A DNA stretch of 13,534 bases. Source: DASQUK01 sp050744525 (lineage in GTDB: Bacteria > Actinomycetota > Acidimicrobiia > Acidimicrobiales > VFJN01). This document shows, one piece after another, positions 5,220 through 12,375 of this stretch. The notes under the pieces are model-generated. The model worked only from the letters and a program-made list of their open reading frames with translations. It did not search any database and had not been told where the DNA came from. A program made the position numbers and the translations under genes. The first letter of the stretch is position 1. Every line of letters starts with the position of its first letter. Location: NCBI GenBank assembly GCA_050744525.1, contig JBOGHG010000100.1, positions 1 through 13,534 on the forward strand. The letters run 5' to 3'.

Positions 5220-6566
5220 ATGGTCGAGAGGATCACCGCGAGGCAGTTCCAGGAGTCGGGCGGCGTCGCGGACTGGCGGGTACTCGCCTTCGGGGCGAGC
5301 GCGTGGTTCGAGGCGCCGTCCCACGCAGCGGGGGCGGAGCTGGTGCGCAGGATCGGCGAGCTGGCCGATGCGGCGAACCACCATCCGGACGTCGACCTGC
5401 GCAGGACGGGCGTGCACGTGCGCCTCCTGACGCACGACCTGCCTGGGCTGAGCGACCACGACGTGGGGCTCGCTCGGACAATCTCCGAGGCGGCCCGCGC
5501 GCTGGGCCTGGCGACTGACCCGGCTGCGGTACAGGCCGTCGACCTGGCGATCGACACGCTCGACGCCGGCGCCGTGGTGCCGTTCTGGCGCACGGTGCTC
5601 GCCCACGACACGTTGGAGGAGGGCGAGCTCGTCGATCCGCACCGCCGGTGGCCGCCGATCTGGTTCCAGCAGATGGACGCGCCGCGGCCGCTGCGCAACC
5701 GCATCCACCTGGACGTGTTCGTGCCCGGCGAGGTCGCCGCCGAGCGCGTCGCCGCGGCGGTCGCCGCGAGCGGGCACGTGACGTACGACAAGGAGGCGCC
5801 GCGGTGGGTGACCCTGGCCGATGCCGAAGGCAACGAGGCTGACGTGGCGACGTGGGCGGGCTACGAGACGGACCTGCCGGGCGACCTGCTCACGCCGCGC
5901 CAGTTCGAGCAGGCCGACGGCGTCGACGACTGGCGGGTGCTCCAGGGCGCGAGCACGTACTACCCCACCGCGTCCTTTGCGCAGGGCGTCGAGCTGGTGG
6001 CCGCGGCGGCGTCGCTCGCCGATGAGGCCGGCAAGCCCCTGCACGCCGACCTGCGGTACCCCGGCGTGACGCTGCGGGTGGGCACGCCGGAGGACGGGTG
6101 GCTCGACCCGGGGTTCGTGGAGCTGACGCGCCGGGTCCAGGTGGGCGCACATGGGCTGGGGCTGGTCGCGGACCCCACGGTCGCCCGCGACCTGATGCTG
6201 ACCATCGACGCGCTCGACATCGGACGGGTCCGGGCGTTCTGGGCCGCCGCCCTCGCCTACTCCGAACGCGAGGACGAGGATCTGTACGACCCGCGCCTGG
6301 TGGGCCCGGCGATCTGGTTCCAGCAGATGGACGCTCCACGCGAGCAGCGCAACCGGATCCATGTGGACGTGTTCGTCCCCGATGACCAGGCGCAGAGGCG
6401 CGTCACGGCTGCCGTCGCGGCCGGCGGGCGGGTCGTCTACGACGCCAAGGCGCCGTTCCGGTGGACCGTGGCAGACCCCGAAGGCAACGAGGTCGACATC
6501 GCGGTGGCCGGCCAGCCGTTCTCGGCACGAGCGGCGTTGCTGTCCCCCGAACCTACGGGCAACTGA
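5220..6566 (+). CDS. Tandem pterin-carbinolamine-dehydratase / glyoxalase-like (VOC) fusion protein
   Basis: This is a 448-residue protein formed by two homologous halves, about residues 1-215 and 220-430. Each half starts with a PCD/DCoH-like module (LTPRQFEQADGVDDWRVL type) and continues with a glyoxalase-like VOC module (PPIWFQQMDAPR...NRIH(L/V)DVFVP...EGNE.D). The first PCD module keeps the active-site pattern NHHPDVDL (53-60) and THD (71-73). The second has degraded to GKPLHADL and GTPED, so only the first could dehydrate a 4a-hydroxytetrahydropterin. Both VOC halves keep QMDAP and EGNE(A/V)D, including the terminal acidic residue position used for metal in VOC enzymes. The ATG at 5220 is preferred over longer readings because AGGAGG lies just upstream (5210-5215) and homology begins at once. 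The natural substrate is unknown. The 3' end overlaps the convergent anti-sigma-like gene by 14 bases. Confidence 0.87.
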   Translation: MVERITARQFQESGGVADWRVLAFGASAWFEAPSHAAGAELVRRIGELADAANHHPDVDLRRTGVHVRLLTHDLPGLSDHDVGLARTISEAARALGLATDPAAVQAVDLAIDTLDAGAVVPFWRTVLAHDTLEEGELVDPHRRWPPIWFQQMDAPRPLRNRIHLDVFVPGEVAAERVAAAVAASGHVTYDKEAPRWVTLADAEGNEADVATWAGYETDLPGDLLTPRQFEQADGVDDWRVLQGASTYYPTASFAQGVELVAAAASLADEAGKPLHADLRYPGVTLRVGTPEDGWLDPGFVELTRRVQVGAHGLGLVADPTVARDLMLTIDALDIGRVRAFWAAALAYSEREDEDLYDPRLVGPAIWFQQMDAPREQRNRIHVDVFVPDDQAQRRVTAAVAAGGRVVYDAKAPFRWTVADPEGNEVDIAVAGQPFSARAALLSPEPTGN

Positions 6567-7878
6567 CGCCCGCGAGCCGCACGTCTCGGCAGACGCTCTC
6601 GCGGGTGAGCTTCCACCTCCCGTCGACGAAGACGACCTCGCCGAATTGCCGGCCGAACGCTTGGGGCGGATACCCGGGTATCTCGGTCTCGTACCGCACC
6701 GCGGCGCGCGTCGCGGACAAGAACACCAGGTCGCGGACCACCGTCCGGGAGCCGAGGACCTGCTGGGCGTACGGCCCTTTGCGCAGCTGTTCGTACACCT
6801 CGCGCATGCCGGTGGGGTCGTCGAGGTTCGCGAGGCGTTCTTCATCGGTCCGGTCGGCGAACCGAACGCCGAAGAGCCGCTCGATCTCGGCGCGGGCCGC
6901 CGCCGGATCGGCGGGTTGTTCGGCGCCTGGCGGCGGCAGCTCCGTCGGTGCGAAGCACTCGGCGCTCTGCTCGTCGCTCGACAGGGGCGCCGAGCCCTCG
7001 GCTGAATCGTGGACCACGGCGGGGAAATGGGCACCGGATCGCGCCGTGCCGGTGCCGAGCGACCTGCCAGCCGCGTCGAAGGCTTCGAGCGGCACGGTGG
7101 TCTCGAATTCGGCCGGGTCGCCTGGATCGATCGACGCCGGACCGACAAGGACCGCGACGCCGTCGATGGGCTCCATCTCGTCGGCCTGCCCGTCCGGGAG
7201 GGTCGCGCGCAAGATCGCAGCGCCGGCAGGGGCCTGCGCGACGACGACCCACAGCGGCGCCCCTTCGGCGACGCCGATCGCGCCGAGAGTCCCACGGACG
7301 GACATGTTCGGAAGCTCCGCGTAGAGACCGCCGGAGACGATCCCGACCGCGTCCCCAGTCGAGACATCGGCCTGCACGTACCCGTTGGGGAAGCACGATG
7401 CCGGCGGTTCCCACCACGGCGGGCCCGCGTAAGTCGGCGGGTCGACGGCGGCTCGATAGACGCGGATCGTGATGCCGTCGACGTCACGGACGAACGACTT
7501 CGCGAGGGGACCTTGCGCCCCGGGATGCGAGCTCTCGGCGATCTCCACCGCACTCCCGGGTCCGGCGAGCACGGCGCCGGAGCCGGATCCCCACGGGACC
7601 AGGGTCGGCAACGAACCGGGAGTCTCTTCGACCGTCACTCGTTCGCTGGCGGATCCCGACGCAACGTCGGTCGGCGTCTGTCCGCCGCTACGGCCGGCGA
7701 GGAACCCCAAAGTCGGACCCGCGAGCAATGCGAGGACGAGCGCGACAGAGATTCCTCGCATGCGTCGCCGGTCGCGGTGGGCGATGCGGTCGGTCAGCGC
7801 TTCGAGGTCGGGCTGCCCGCGCAGCGAGCTTGCCTGCCGGGCAAGCGATTGCCGAATGCGGTCGTCGAGTTCGGTCAC
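6553..7878 (-). CDS. Single-pass membrane protein coupled to ECF sigma factor (putative anti-sigma)
   Basis: This is a 441-residue protein. A short charged cytoplasmic N-terminus (1-41) precedes one membrane helix (about 42-62, ISVALVLALLAGPTLGFLAG) and a long extracytoplasmic part. There is no HxxxCxxC zinc-binding anti-sigma motif, so if it is an anti-sigma factor it is of an atypical kind. The region about 300-330 is Pro/Ala-rich, and the final domain (about 330-441) reads AEIERLFGVRF...DDPTGMREVYEQL...VRYETEIPGY...FVDGRWKLTRESVC, a domain I recall from extracytoplasmic parts of actinobacterial proteins. Conserved cysteines at the end (ESVCRDVRLAGVSC) could form a disulfide. It overlaps the sigma gene as ATGA (7875-7878), so the two are co-translated. 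Sensing of an envelope signal is inferred from this arrangement. Confidence 0.75.
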   Translation of the reverse strand: MTELDDRIRQSLARQASSLRGQPDLEALTDRIAHRDRRRMRGISVALVLALLAGPTLGFLAGRSGGQTPTDVASGSASERVTVEETPGSLPTLVPWGSGSGAVLAGPGSAVEIAESSHPGAQGPLAKSFVRDVDGITIRVYRAAVDPPTYAGPPWWEPPASCFPNGYVQADVSTGDAVGIVSGGLYAELPNMSVRGTLGAIGVAEGAPLWVVVAQAPAGAAILRATLPDGQADEMEPIDGVAVLVGPASIDPGDPAEFETTVPLEAFDAAGRSLGTGTARSGAHFPAVVHDSAEGSAPLSSDEQSAECFAPTELPPPGAEQPADPAAARAEIERLFGVRFADRTDEERLANLDDPTGMREVYEQLRKGPYAQQVLGSRTVVRDLVFLSATRAAVRYETEIPGYPPQAFGRQFGEVVFVDGRWKLTRESVCRDVRLAGVSCP

Positions 7879-8423
7879 GACATCACCTTTCGAAGCTCGG
7901 CGAGGGCGCGGTGGATCAGCGACCCTACGGTGCCGGGTCGGCAGCCGAGTGCCGCTGCGATCTCTGCCTCGCTGCTGTCATGCCAGAAGCGCAGGACGAT
8001 CGCGACGCGCTGGCGGTAGGGCAGCGCGGCGATCGCGTCGTTCATCTCGTCGGCGCCGAGGTCGACGACGTCGACGTGCGATGTCCGGAGAGGTTGCCGT
8101 TGCCGTTGCAGGCGCAGGCGTCGGTGGTGCGAGTGGCAGGCGTTCACCACCGTGCGGCGGAGGTAGGCACGGGGTTCGGCGACGCCGCCCCACTTCCCGT
8201 GCAGGCGCACGAACGAGTCCTGCACCAGGTCACGCGCGGTCTCGGCCGAACCGGTCAACAGGAACGCGAGCCGTGTCATCTCCGTGAACGTCGCGCGGTA
8301 GAAGTCGGCGAAGGTCGGCCTGCTCGCGTCCACCGGAACCGGCGTCGGCTCGAAGGCGGCTTCCACCAGGGGCACCACGTCCCGCACATCCCTCAGACGC
8401 TCGGGCGGCCCCCCTTCTTGCAC
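7875..8423 (-). CDS. ECF-type RNA polymerase sigma factor
   Basis: This is a 182-residue protein. Region 2 spans about 40-103 (FADFYRATFTEMTRLAFLLT, ARDLVQDSFVRLHGKW, AYLRRTVVNACHSHHRR), and region 4 spans about 128-180 (DAIAALPYRQRVAIVLRFWH then SEAEIAAALGCRPGTVGSLI). No C-terminal extension is present, so it is a minimal group IV sigma. The GTG at 8423 is the longest sensible start. About 37 residues precede region 2, more than usual, so a later start is possible. It is first in a two-gene unit with the membrane protein downstream, the standard ECF sigma/regulator layout. The cognate promoter cannot be identified from this window. Confidence 0.9.
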   Translation of the reverse strand: MQEGGPPERLRDVRDVVPLVEAAFEPTPVPVDASRPTFADFYRATFTEMTRLAFLLTGSAETARDLVQDSFVRLHGKWGGVAEPRAYLRRTVVNACHSHHRRLRLQRQRQPLRTSHVDVVDLGADEMNDAIAALPYRQRVAIVLRFWHDSSEAEIAAALGCRPGTVGSLIHRALAELRKVMS

Positions 8424-8638
8424 GAATTCCCCCCTGGAGTCGCGGCTCAGGACCAGCGGTTCGAGCGGTCGGTCCCGTGCTCGAGCGAATCGTACGCTCG
8501 CGTGGTGCGGCCGAAGCGGTGCATCCCCAGCTCGGGTCCCCGGGGTGTGCGCCTCATGCTCGACCGGGACCAGGTGAGCGCAAGCAGGGTGTGGCTGTCA
8601 CCGGAGGGGCACGCGCCGGTCTGCGTACGATCGCGCCG

Positions 8639-9169
8639 ATGGAGCCCTCCGGCGCGGACGTGCGAAGCGCAGAGCGGTCGCGGCGGCGGGCCCGACGGCG
8701 TCCGACTCGCCGTCGCCGTGCCGTGATCGTCGTCGCCGCGGCTCTGGCGGGTGTGGCGCTGATCGGGGCGGCGGGGCTGTCCTTCGTACGGGGAACCGAC
8801 TGGAAGGAGCGGGCCGACGAGCGGGGCGCCCGCATCACGGACCTCGAGGACGAGCTGCGAGCCAGCGAGACCGAGTTGCAGGCGCTGGAGGCCCGGGTCG
8901 ACGAGCTGACCGAGGAGGTGGCGGTGGCGCAGGACCAACTTTTCCTTGCCGAGCTCGACGCCGACCAGGCCCAGGAGCTTGCCGCCCTGGCGGGCGCCGT
9001 CGCACGGGACCTCGCCGCATGCGTCGACGGGACCAGTGAGCTGGTCCGCATCGTGCGTGAGCTCGAGGCTTTCGACCCTGCGGCAGCGACCGACTACGCA
9101 GAGCAGGTCGACCAGGTCTGCGGGCGCGCGTTGGCCGGCAACGACCTGCTGCAGGAGAGTCTTGGATGA
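8639..9169 (+). CDS. Membrane-anchored coiled-coil protein
   Basis: This is a 176-residue protein. Residues 11-27 are strongly basic (Arg-rich), followed by one membrane helix (about 29-50, VIVVAAALAGVALIGAAGLS). A heptad-rich acidic coiled coil (about 58-105, ITDLEDELRASETELQALEA) is followed by a helical tail with two cysteines (128 and 161). The positive-inside rule places the N-terminus in the cytoplasm and the coiled coil outside. The ATG at 8639 was chosen because the upstream part of the frame is not protein-like. It is followed after 13 bases by the lipoprotein protease, so the two are probably an operon and may act together at the cell surface. I do not recognise a named family. Confidence 0.75.
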   Translation: MEPSGADVRSAERSRRRARRRPTRRRRAVIVVAAALAGVALIGAAGLSFVRGTDWKERADERGARITDLEDELRASETELQALEARVDELTEEVAVAQDQLFLAELDADQAQELAALAGAVARDLAACVDGTSELVRIVRELEAFDPAAATDYAEQVDQVCGRALAGNDLLQESLG

Positions 9170-9182
9170 CCGGACGTCGGTC

Positions 9183-10304
9183 ATGAGCCTGCTCGGTCGC
9201 GCCGCGCTGGGGTTGGTGTTGGCCGTCGCCGGCGCTGGATGCGTGGCCGCCCCCGCTGGCCACGATCCGCTCACCGCGACGCCGGTCGACGAGATCGGCG
9301 ACCCGCCCTCCAACCGGTCGCTGCGGCACGCCACCGTCAGGGTTCGCAACCTGGGATGCGGGTCGCTCGGCACGGGGTCCGGCGTCGTCGTCGACGACGG
9401 GCTCATCGCCACCAACCGCCACGTCGTCGACGGGGCGCGCCGCCTGGAGATCACCACGTGGGACGGTCTGACCCTGGAAGTCGATGTGGCCTCGGCTGCA
9501 AGCGAGTTCGACCTGGCGCTCGTGCGCGCAACGGGCCCGCTGCCGCCGGCCGTGTCCTTTGCCGACCGCGACCTCGAGGCCGGTGACACGGTCACCATCG
9601 CCGGCTACCCGGGGGGTCGACGCCTCACGATGGTCACCGGTGCGGTCCGGTCGGTCGAGCCCTTCTCCGAGGACGAGATCGGTGACGTGGCGCTCGTCGA
9701 CGCACCCGTGCGGCCCGGCAACTCGGGCGGACCCGTCGGTAACCAGGCGGGGCGCCTGGTGGGGCTCGTCTACGCGGCCACCAACGACGACAACGATGCT
9801 CTGGTCATCCCCGTGTCGCGGCTGCGAGAGCTGCGCGACGCCGGGGGCTTCGCGCCGGTCGCGCCCTGCGACCCGGATCGGGTCTCGGCTCTCGACGCCG
9901 CCGCCGCGGCCGGCGTGGGCCAGGCCACGCTACCCCCGCCACCCTCGCCGACCGTGCCCCTGGCCTGCCCCGCAGGGCGTCCTGCGGTCGAGCTCACGGC
10001 CCTCGAAGCCGCCCAACGCCAGGAGACGGAGCCGGCGTGGGACGTGCACCTCGACTATCGGCTCAGCAACGACACCGGTCAGGCCGTCTCGGTACGCCAG
10101 GTCGACGTCACGATCACCTACGACGACGGCGCCACCTCAACACACACGTTCGAGGCTGCCGAGCTCTCCGCGGGACAGGAGACAACGGTGGAGCAGACAG
10201 TGGCAACCGGACGCCCGGACGCGGCGCCCAAGAGCGCCCGGATCGCGATGGCGTGGCGCTGGGCCGACGACACAGTTGCAGGCCGTTGCCCCGCCGGCGA
10301 GTAG
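9183..10304 (+). CDS. Secreted lipoprotein trypsin-like serine protease (HtrA-type fold)
   Basis: This is a 373-residue protein. Its signal peptide has a lipobox-like end (LGLVLAVAGAGC, Cys20), so membrane anchoring through lipid is likely, although the -3 position is not ideal. The protease domain (about 50-225) has the catalytic triad His80 (IATNRHVVDG), Asp110 (EFDLALVRA) and Ser181 (RPGNSGGPV), with the oxyanion glycines. There is no PDZ domain. Instead a Pro-rich linker (about 250-260) leads to a beta-rich C-terminal domain (about 270-370, DVHLDYRLSNDTGQAVSVRQ), probably a substrate or surface-binding module. The start ATG at 9183 gives the signal peptide directly. It lies 13 bases after the coiled-coil gene. 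Its target is unknown; processing of envelope proteins is a general expectation for the family. Confidence 0.88.
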   Translation: MSLLGRAALGLVLAVAGAGCVAAPAGHDPLTATPVDEIGDPPSNRSLRHATVRVRNLGCGSLGTGSGVVVDDGLIATNRHVVDGARRLEITTWDGLTLEVDVASAASEFDLALVRATGPLPPAVSFADRDLEAGDTVTIAGYPGGRRLTMVTGAVRSVEPFSEDEIGDVALVDAPVRPGNSGGPVGNQAGRLVGLVYAATNDDNDALVIPVSRLRELRDAGGFAPVAPCDPDRVSALDAAAAAGVGQATLPPPPSPTVPLACPAGRPAVELTALEAAQRQETEPAWDVHLDYRLSNDTGQAVSVRQVDVTITYDDGATSTHTFEAAELSAGQETTVEQTVATGRPDAAPKSARIAMAWRWADDTVAGRCPAGE

Positions 10305-10338
10305 GGCAACGAGGCACCCGGCCAGGGACCCTCGTGCC
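10305..10338. terminator. Hairpin between convergent protease and nuclease genes
   Basis: GGCAACGAGG (10305-10314) pairs with CCTCGTGCC (10330-10338) with one bulged A and a loop of about 15 bases. It starts directly after the protease stop and lies 25 bases before the end of the minus-strand nuclease gene, so it could stop transcription from both sides. No T-tract is present. Confidence 0.5.
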
Positions 10339-10362
10339 AGTGCACAGGTCCGGCGGGTTCCC

Positions 10363-10917
10363 TCACGCCGCGGCGACGACCGGCTCCAGCTCGTCTGCCG
10401 CGAGGATCGGCACGCCGAGTCGGACAGCAAGGGCGATGCCATCGGACGGCCGGCAATCAACGTTGACCACCCGGTCACGATGCCGCAACTCGAGCCGAGC
10501 GTGGAACGTCCAGGGCTCCCCCCGCTCGGTGATGACCACGTCGTCACGATGCTGCAACTCGTGGAACGTCTCGCGCTCCCGCTTGCTGACGACCACGCGA
10601 AGAACGGACACATCGTCCAAGGCGTGCAGGAGATTGGTGATGAAGTCGTGGGTCATTGGCCTGGGCTGCAGCACCCCGTTCAGCCCGAGGGCGATGGCCT
10701 GAGCCTCCGGTACCCCGATGCCGATGTCGAGAACCCGGTCCCCGGCTCGCTCCTTCAGCCTGACCTCGGTCTCGAAGATCGGACCATCGACAACCACGGC
10801 ACCCGGGCGCGGAGCCGGTTTCTCGGCGAGCGCTTCTTCGATCACCTGACTCTCCCGCTGCCTGTCCTCATCGGATATGGGTCGAGCCGAGACACCGACC
10901 ACCTCAAGTTCGATCAC
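10363..10917 (-). CDS. Bifunctional nuclease family (BFN/DUF151) protein with internal duplication
   Basis: This is a 184-residue protein. The BFN domain occupies about 62-180: LDIGIGVPEAQAIALGLNGV, PRPMTHDFITNLLHAL, and the terminal NVDCRPSDGIALAVRLGVPI are diagnostic. Family members have been reported as nucleases acting on DNA and RNA, mostly from plant and bacterial homologues; here that activity is inferred. The start is a GTG at 10917 (IELEVVGVSARPI follows), since upstream sequence in this frame is not protein-like; GGTGGAG just before it may be the ribosome site. Unusually, about 20-23 residues are inserted between the TFH strand and the DCRPSDG segment. The insert is a tandem duplication of the neighbouring strand (TFHELQHRDDVV against TFHARLELRHRDRVV). 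It converges on the protease gene. Confidence 0.85.
   Translation of the reverse strand: MIELEVVGVSARPISDEDRQRESQVIEEALAEKPAPRPGAVVVDGPIFETEVRLKERAGDRVLDIGIGVPEAQAIALGLNGVLQPRPMTHDFITNLLHALDDVSVLRVVVSKRERETFHELQHRDDVVITERGEPWTFHARLELRHRDRVVNVDCRPSDGIALAVRLGVPILAADELEPVVAAA
10464..10580 (-). repeat. In-frame tandem duplication inside the nuclease gene
   Basis: On the + strand the segment at 10464-10520 (TGACCACCCGGTCACGATGC, then GCAACTCGAGCC..GTGGAACGTC) recurs at 10533-10580 (TGACCACGTCGTCACGATGC, then GCAACTCGTGGAACGTC). The copies differ by a 9-base gap plus a few substitutions. Both lie in the same coding frame, so the protein gains an extra strand without disruption. Confidence 0.8.
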
Positions 10918-11205
10918 CGCTCCACCCCTGTCGTAGGTCGCTCTCGGTTCCTCAGCATCGCAGAGCCGAAGACCGGCTGGCGATCGTGACGGCTCGTGGC
11001 TGCCCACCAGTCGCCTCCGGGTGGGCGCTGCGCGACCTCGCAGCCGAGCGACCGCAGGCCGCTGCCACGGCGCTGCAGCCCTCGACGCCGGCCGGATCGA
11101 GCTTGCGCGACAAGTCGACCAACACCTCGCCGCGCACGAGCTGCCTTCTCGTCGAGCACCCGCACGAGAGCAAGGCGGCCGCGGCTTGGACCTGGGCCGG
11201 TAGCC

Positions 11206-11505
11206 ATGAGGAGGTCCACGTCGACCAAGGGCCTCACGCCCTCGGAACGGGTCCTGCGAGCCCGCATGGCGGCGCAGATCTCCTGGGCCAAGACCGACGA
11301 CCGCTCGGCCCGCACCGCCCCCGCCCGCCGGGCGGCGCGTGCCCGCTTCGAGGAACAGGTCGACCCGGACGGCAGGCTCAGCGCGGCGGAGCGCGCTCGC
11401 CGAGCCGAGCACGCGCTCCGGGCGCACATGACACGCCTCGCCCTACGGTCGGCTCGGGTGCGCAGGCGCCGGGCGTCGGAGCCCGGTCTCGGCGCCGACC
11501 TCTAG
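11206..11505 (+). CDS. Small basic conserved actinobacterial protein of unknown function
   Basis: This is a 99-residue, Arg/Ala-rich, helical protein. The conserved core is ERVLRARMAAQISWAKTDDR, RTAPARRAARARFEEQVDPDG and ERARRAEHALRAHMTRLAL, a pattern I recall from numerous uncharacterised actinobacterial proteins. There is no membrane segment or signal peptide. The start ATG at 11206 gives the family-like N-terminus (MRRSTSTKGLTPSERVLRAR); GAGGAGG just after the start is coding, and no clear ribosome site lies before it. It is followed 54 bases later by the hairpin repeat at 11560-11616, which probably ends transcription from both directions. No function can be assigned. Confidence 0.72.
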   Translation: MRRSTSTKGLTPSERVLRARMAAQISWAKTDDRSARTAPARRAARARFEEQVDPDGRLSAAERARRAEHALRAHMTRLALRSARVRRRRASEPGLGADL

Positions 11506-11559
11506 CGACAACCGAGCCGGCCAGCGACTCGGCTACGGCCCCAGCTACGTTGTACGAAG

Positions 11560-11616
11560 CCCCGCCGGTGGTTTCCGGATCGCCGGCCCGACGGCCCCGC
11601 AGGGGGGCCGTTCTTC
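11560..11616. repeat. Hairpin-bearing repeat, copy A (probable bidirectional terminator)
   Basis: This 57-bp unit recurs at 13048-13107. The first 31 bases match in 29 positions (starting CCCCGCCGGTGGTTTCCGGA). The second part is a hairpin: ACGGCCCC (11591-11598) with GGGGCCGT (11604-11611), loop GCAGG, then TCTTC. It lies between two convergent genes, 37 bases after the minus-strand stop at 11648. A terminator role fits; an attachment-site role is the alternative. Confidence 0.7.
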
Positions 11617-11647
11617 CTCCCGGGGGGTCGCTCGAGGCGCCCGGCGG

Positions 11648-11959
11648 CTACACCGGGATGAGATCCTCAGTCCGTGCCACCAGTCGGTGCACGGCCGCTC
11701 GCCTCTCCATGCCCGCGGCTCGGAGCGCCGTGTCGATCACGGCCGCGCCCGCAGCGAGGGCGCCAGCCTCACTCTCAGCCTCCACTACGACCTCGACCAG
11801 CAGGCTGCCTGTTCCGGCGTTGATCGACACGAACGGGTCAGTCGCGTCGGCGTCGATCAGGGCTTCCGTCAGCGCGTCGCCCATCGCCGCGAGCTCCTCG
11901 TAACGCGGATCGCCCGAGAACTGCCCAGTGAACACCACGCGGATCGGTCGGACCGGCAT
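11648..11959 (-). CDS. Small uncharacterised protein, second gene of a two-gene operon
   Basis: This is a 103-residue protein with predicted alternating strands and helices: RPIRVVFTGQFSGDPRYEEL, a helix with MGDALTEALIDADATDPFVS, a strand SLLVEVVVEAES, a helix AGAAVIDTALRAAGMERRAA and a final VARTEDLIPV. The fold pattern (beta-alpha-beta-beta-alpha-beta) resembles a ferredoxin-like domain, which is inference only. The start ATG at 11959 lies 20 bases after the stop of the upstream small gene, so they are probably co-transcribed. Coding signal is good: the protein has clean amphipathic segments and a sensible charge pattern, unlike the overlapping frames. I do not recognise a named family. 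Confidence 0.72.
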   Translation of the reverse strand: MPVRPIRVVFTGQFSGDPRYEELAAMGDALTEALIDADATDPFVSINAGTGSLLVEVVVEAESEAGALAAGAAVIDTALRAAGMERRAAVHRLVARTEDLIPV

Positions 11960-11979
11960 CACGAACCCGGGGGCCCCGG

Positions 11980-12237
11980 CTAGCCAGCCGCCGCAGCCTC
12001 GAGCTCTCGGTGGACGTCGACGACCAAGGCTCCGGGGACTGCTGCTTCCACGGCTTTGATCGCACTGGCCACCGCCTCGGCGAAGTCCGCGGCCTCGCGG
12101 TCGAACTCCCCGGTCTGGACGCCGTCCGACACGCCGAACGTCGCGTCGTCGCAACCCGCCTCGTAGAGGGCGTCGATTGCGTCGTTCGTCAGGATGTCGG
12201 CGCCTTCGATCGTGAGGCTGAAGCTGAACAGGGCCAC
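11980..12237 (-). CDS. Small conserved acidic protein, first gene of a two-gene operon
   Basis: This is an 85-residue acidic protein starting from GTG. Its sequence FSFSLTIEG...NDAIDALYEAGCDDATFGVSD, then GVQTGEFDREAADFAEAVAS and AIKAVEAAVPGALVVDV, matches a small family I recall from actinobacteria and proteobacteria. In longer members, as I remember, this domain is followed by a helix-turn-helix; here the protein ends after HRELEAAAAG, so it would be a short form without the DNA-binding part. The next gene begins 20 bases after its stop. Function is unknown; the pairing suggests that the two products act together. Confidence 0.72.
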   Translation of the reverse strand: MALFSFSLTIEGADILTNDAIDALYEAGCDDATFGVSDGVQTGEFDREAADFAEAVASAIKAVEAAVPGALVVDVHRELEAAAAG

Positions 12238-12375
12238 GGGTCGCCTTCGCTCTCAGCTCGGGGCCTGATGAGGACAGTTTCGCACCCCTCGGCGGGAACG
12301 GTCCGCAGGTTCCTGGACGACGGCACGGTGACACGTTCCGGGTCCGTGTCGACGTGGATCCTCAGCGAGACGAGG

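Noticed and set aside
5208..7553. Minus-strand 781-codon open frame
   Set aside because: It lies antisense to the PCD-VOC gene and out of frame with the anti-sigma-like gene; its Arg/Ser/Pro-rich composition is typical of shadow frames in high-GC DNA.
10986..11903. Plus-strand 305-codon open frame
   Set aside because: It covers a non-coding leader, a shifted frame of the 99-residue gene and the hairpin repeat, with low-complexity Ala/Arg/Pro content and no family features.
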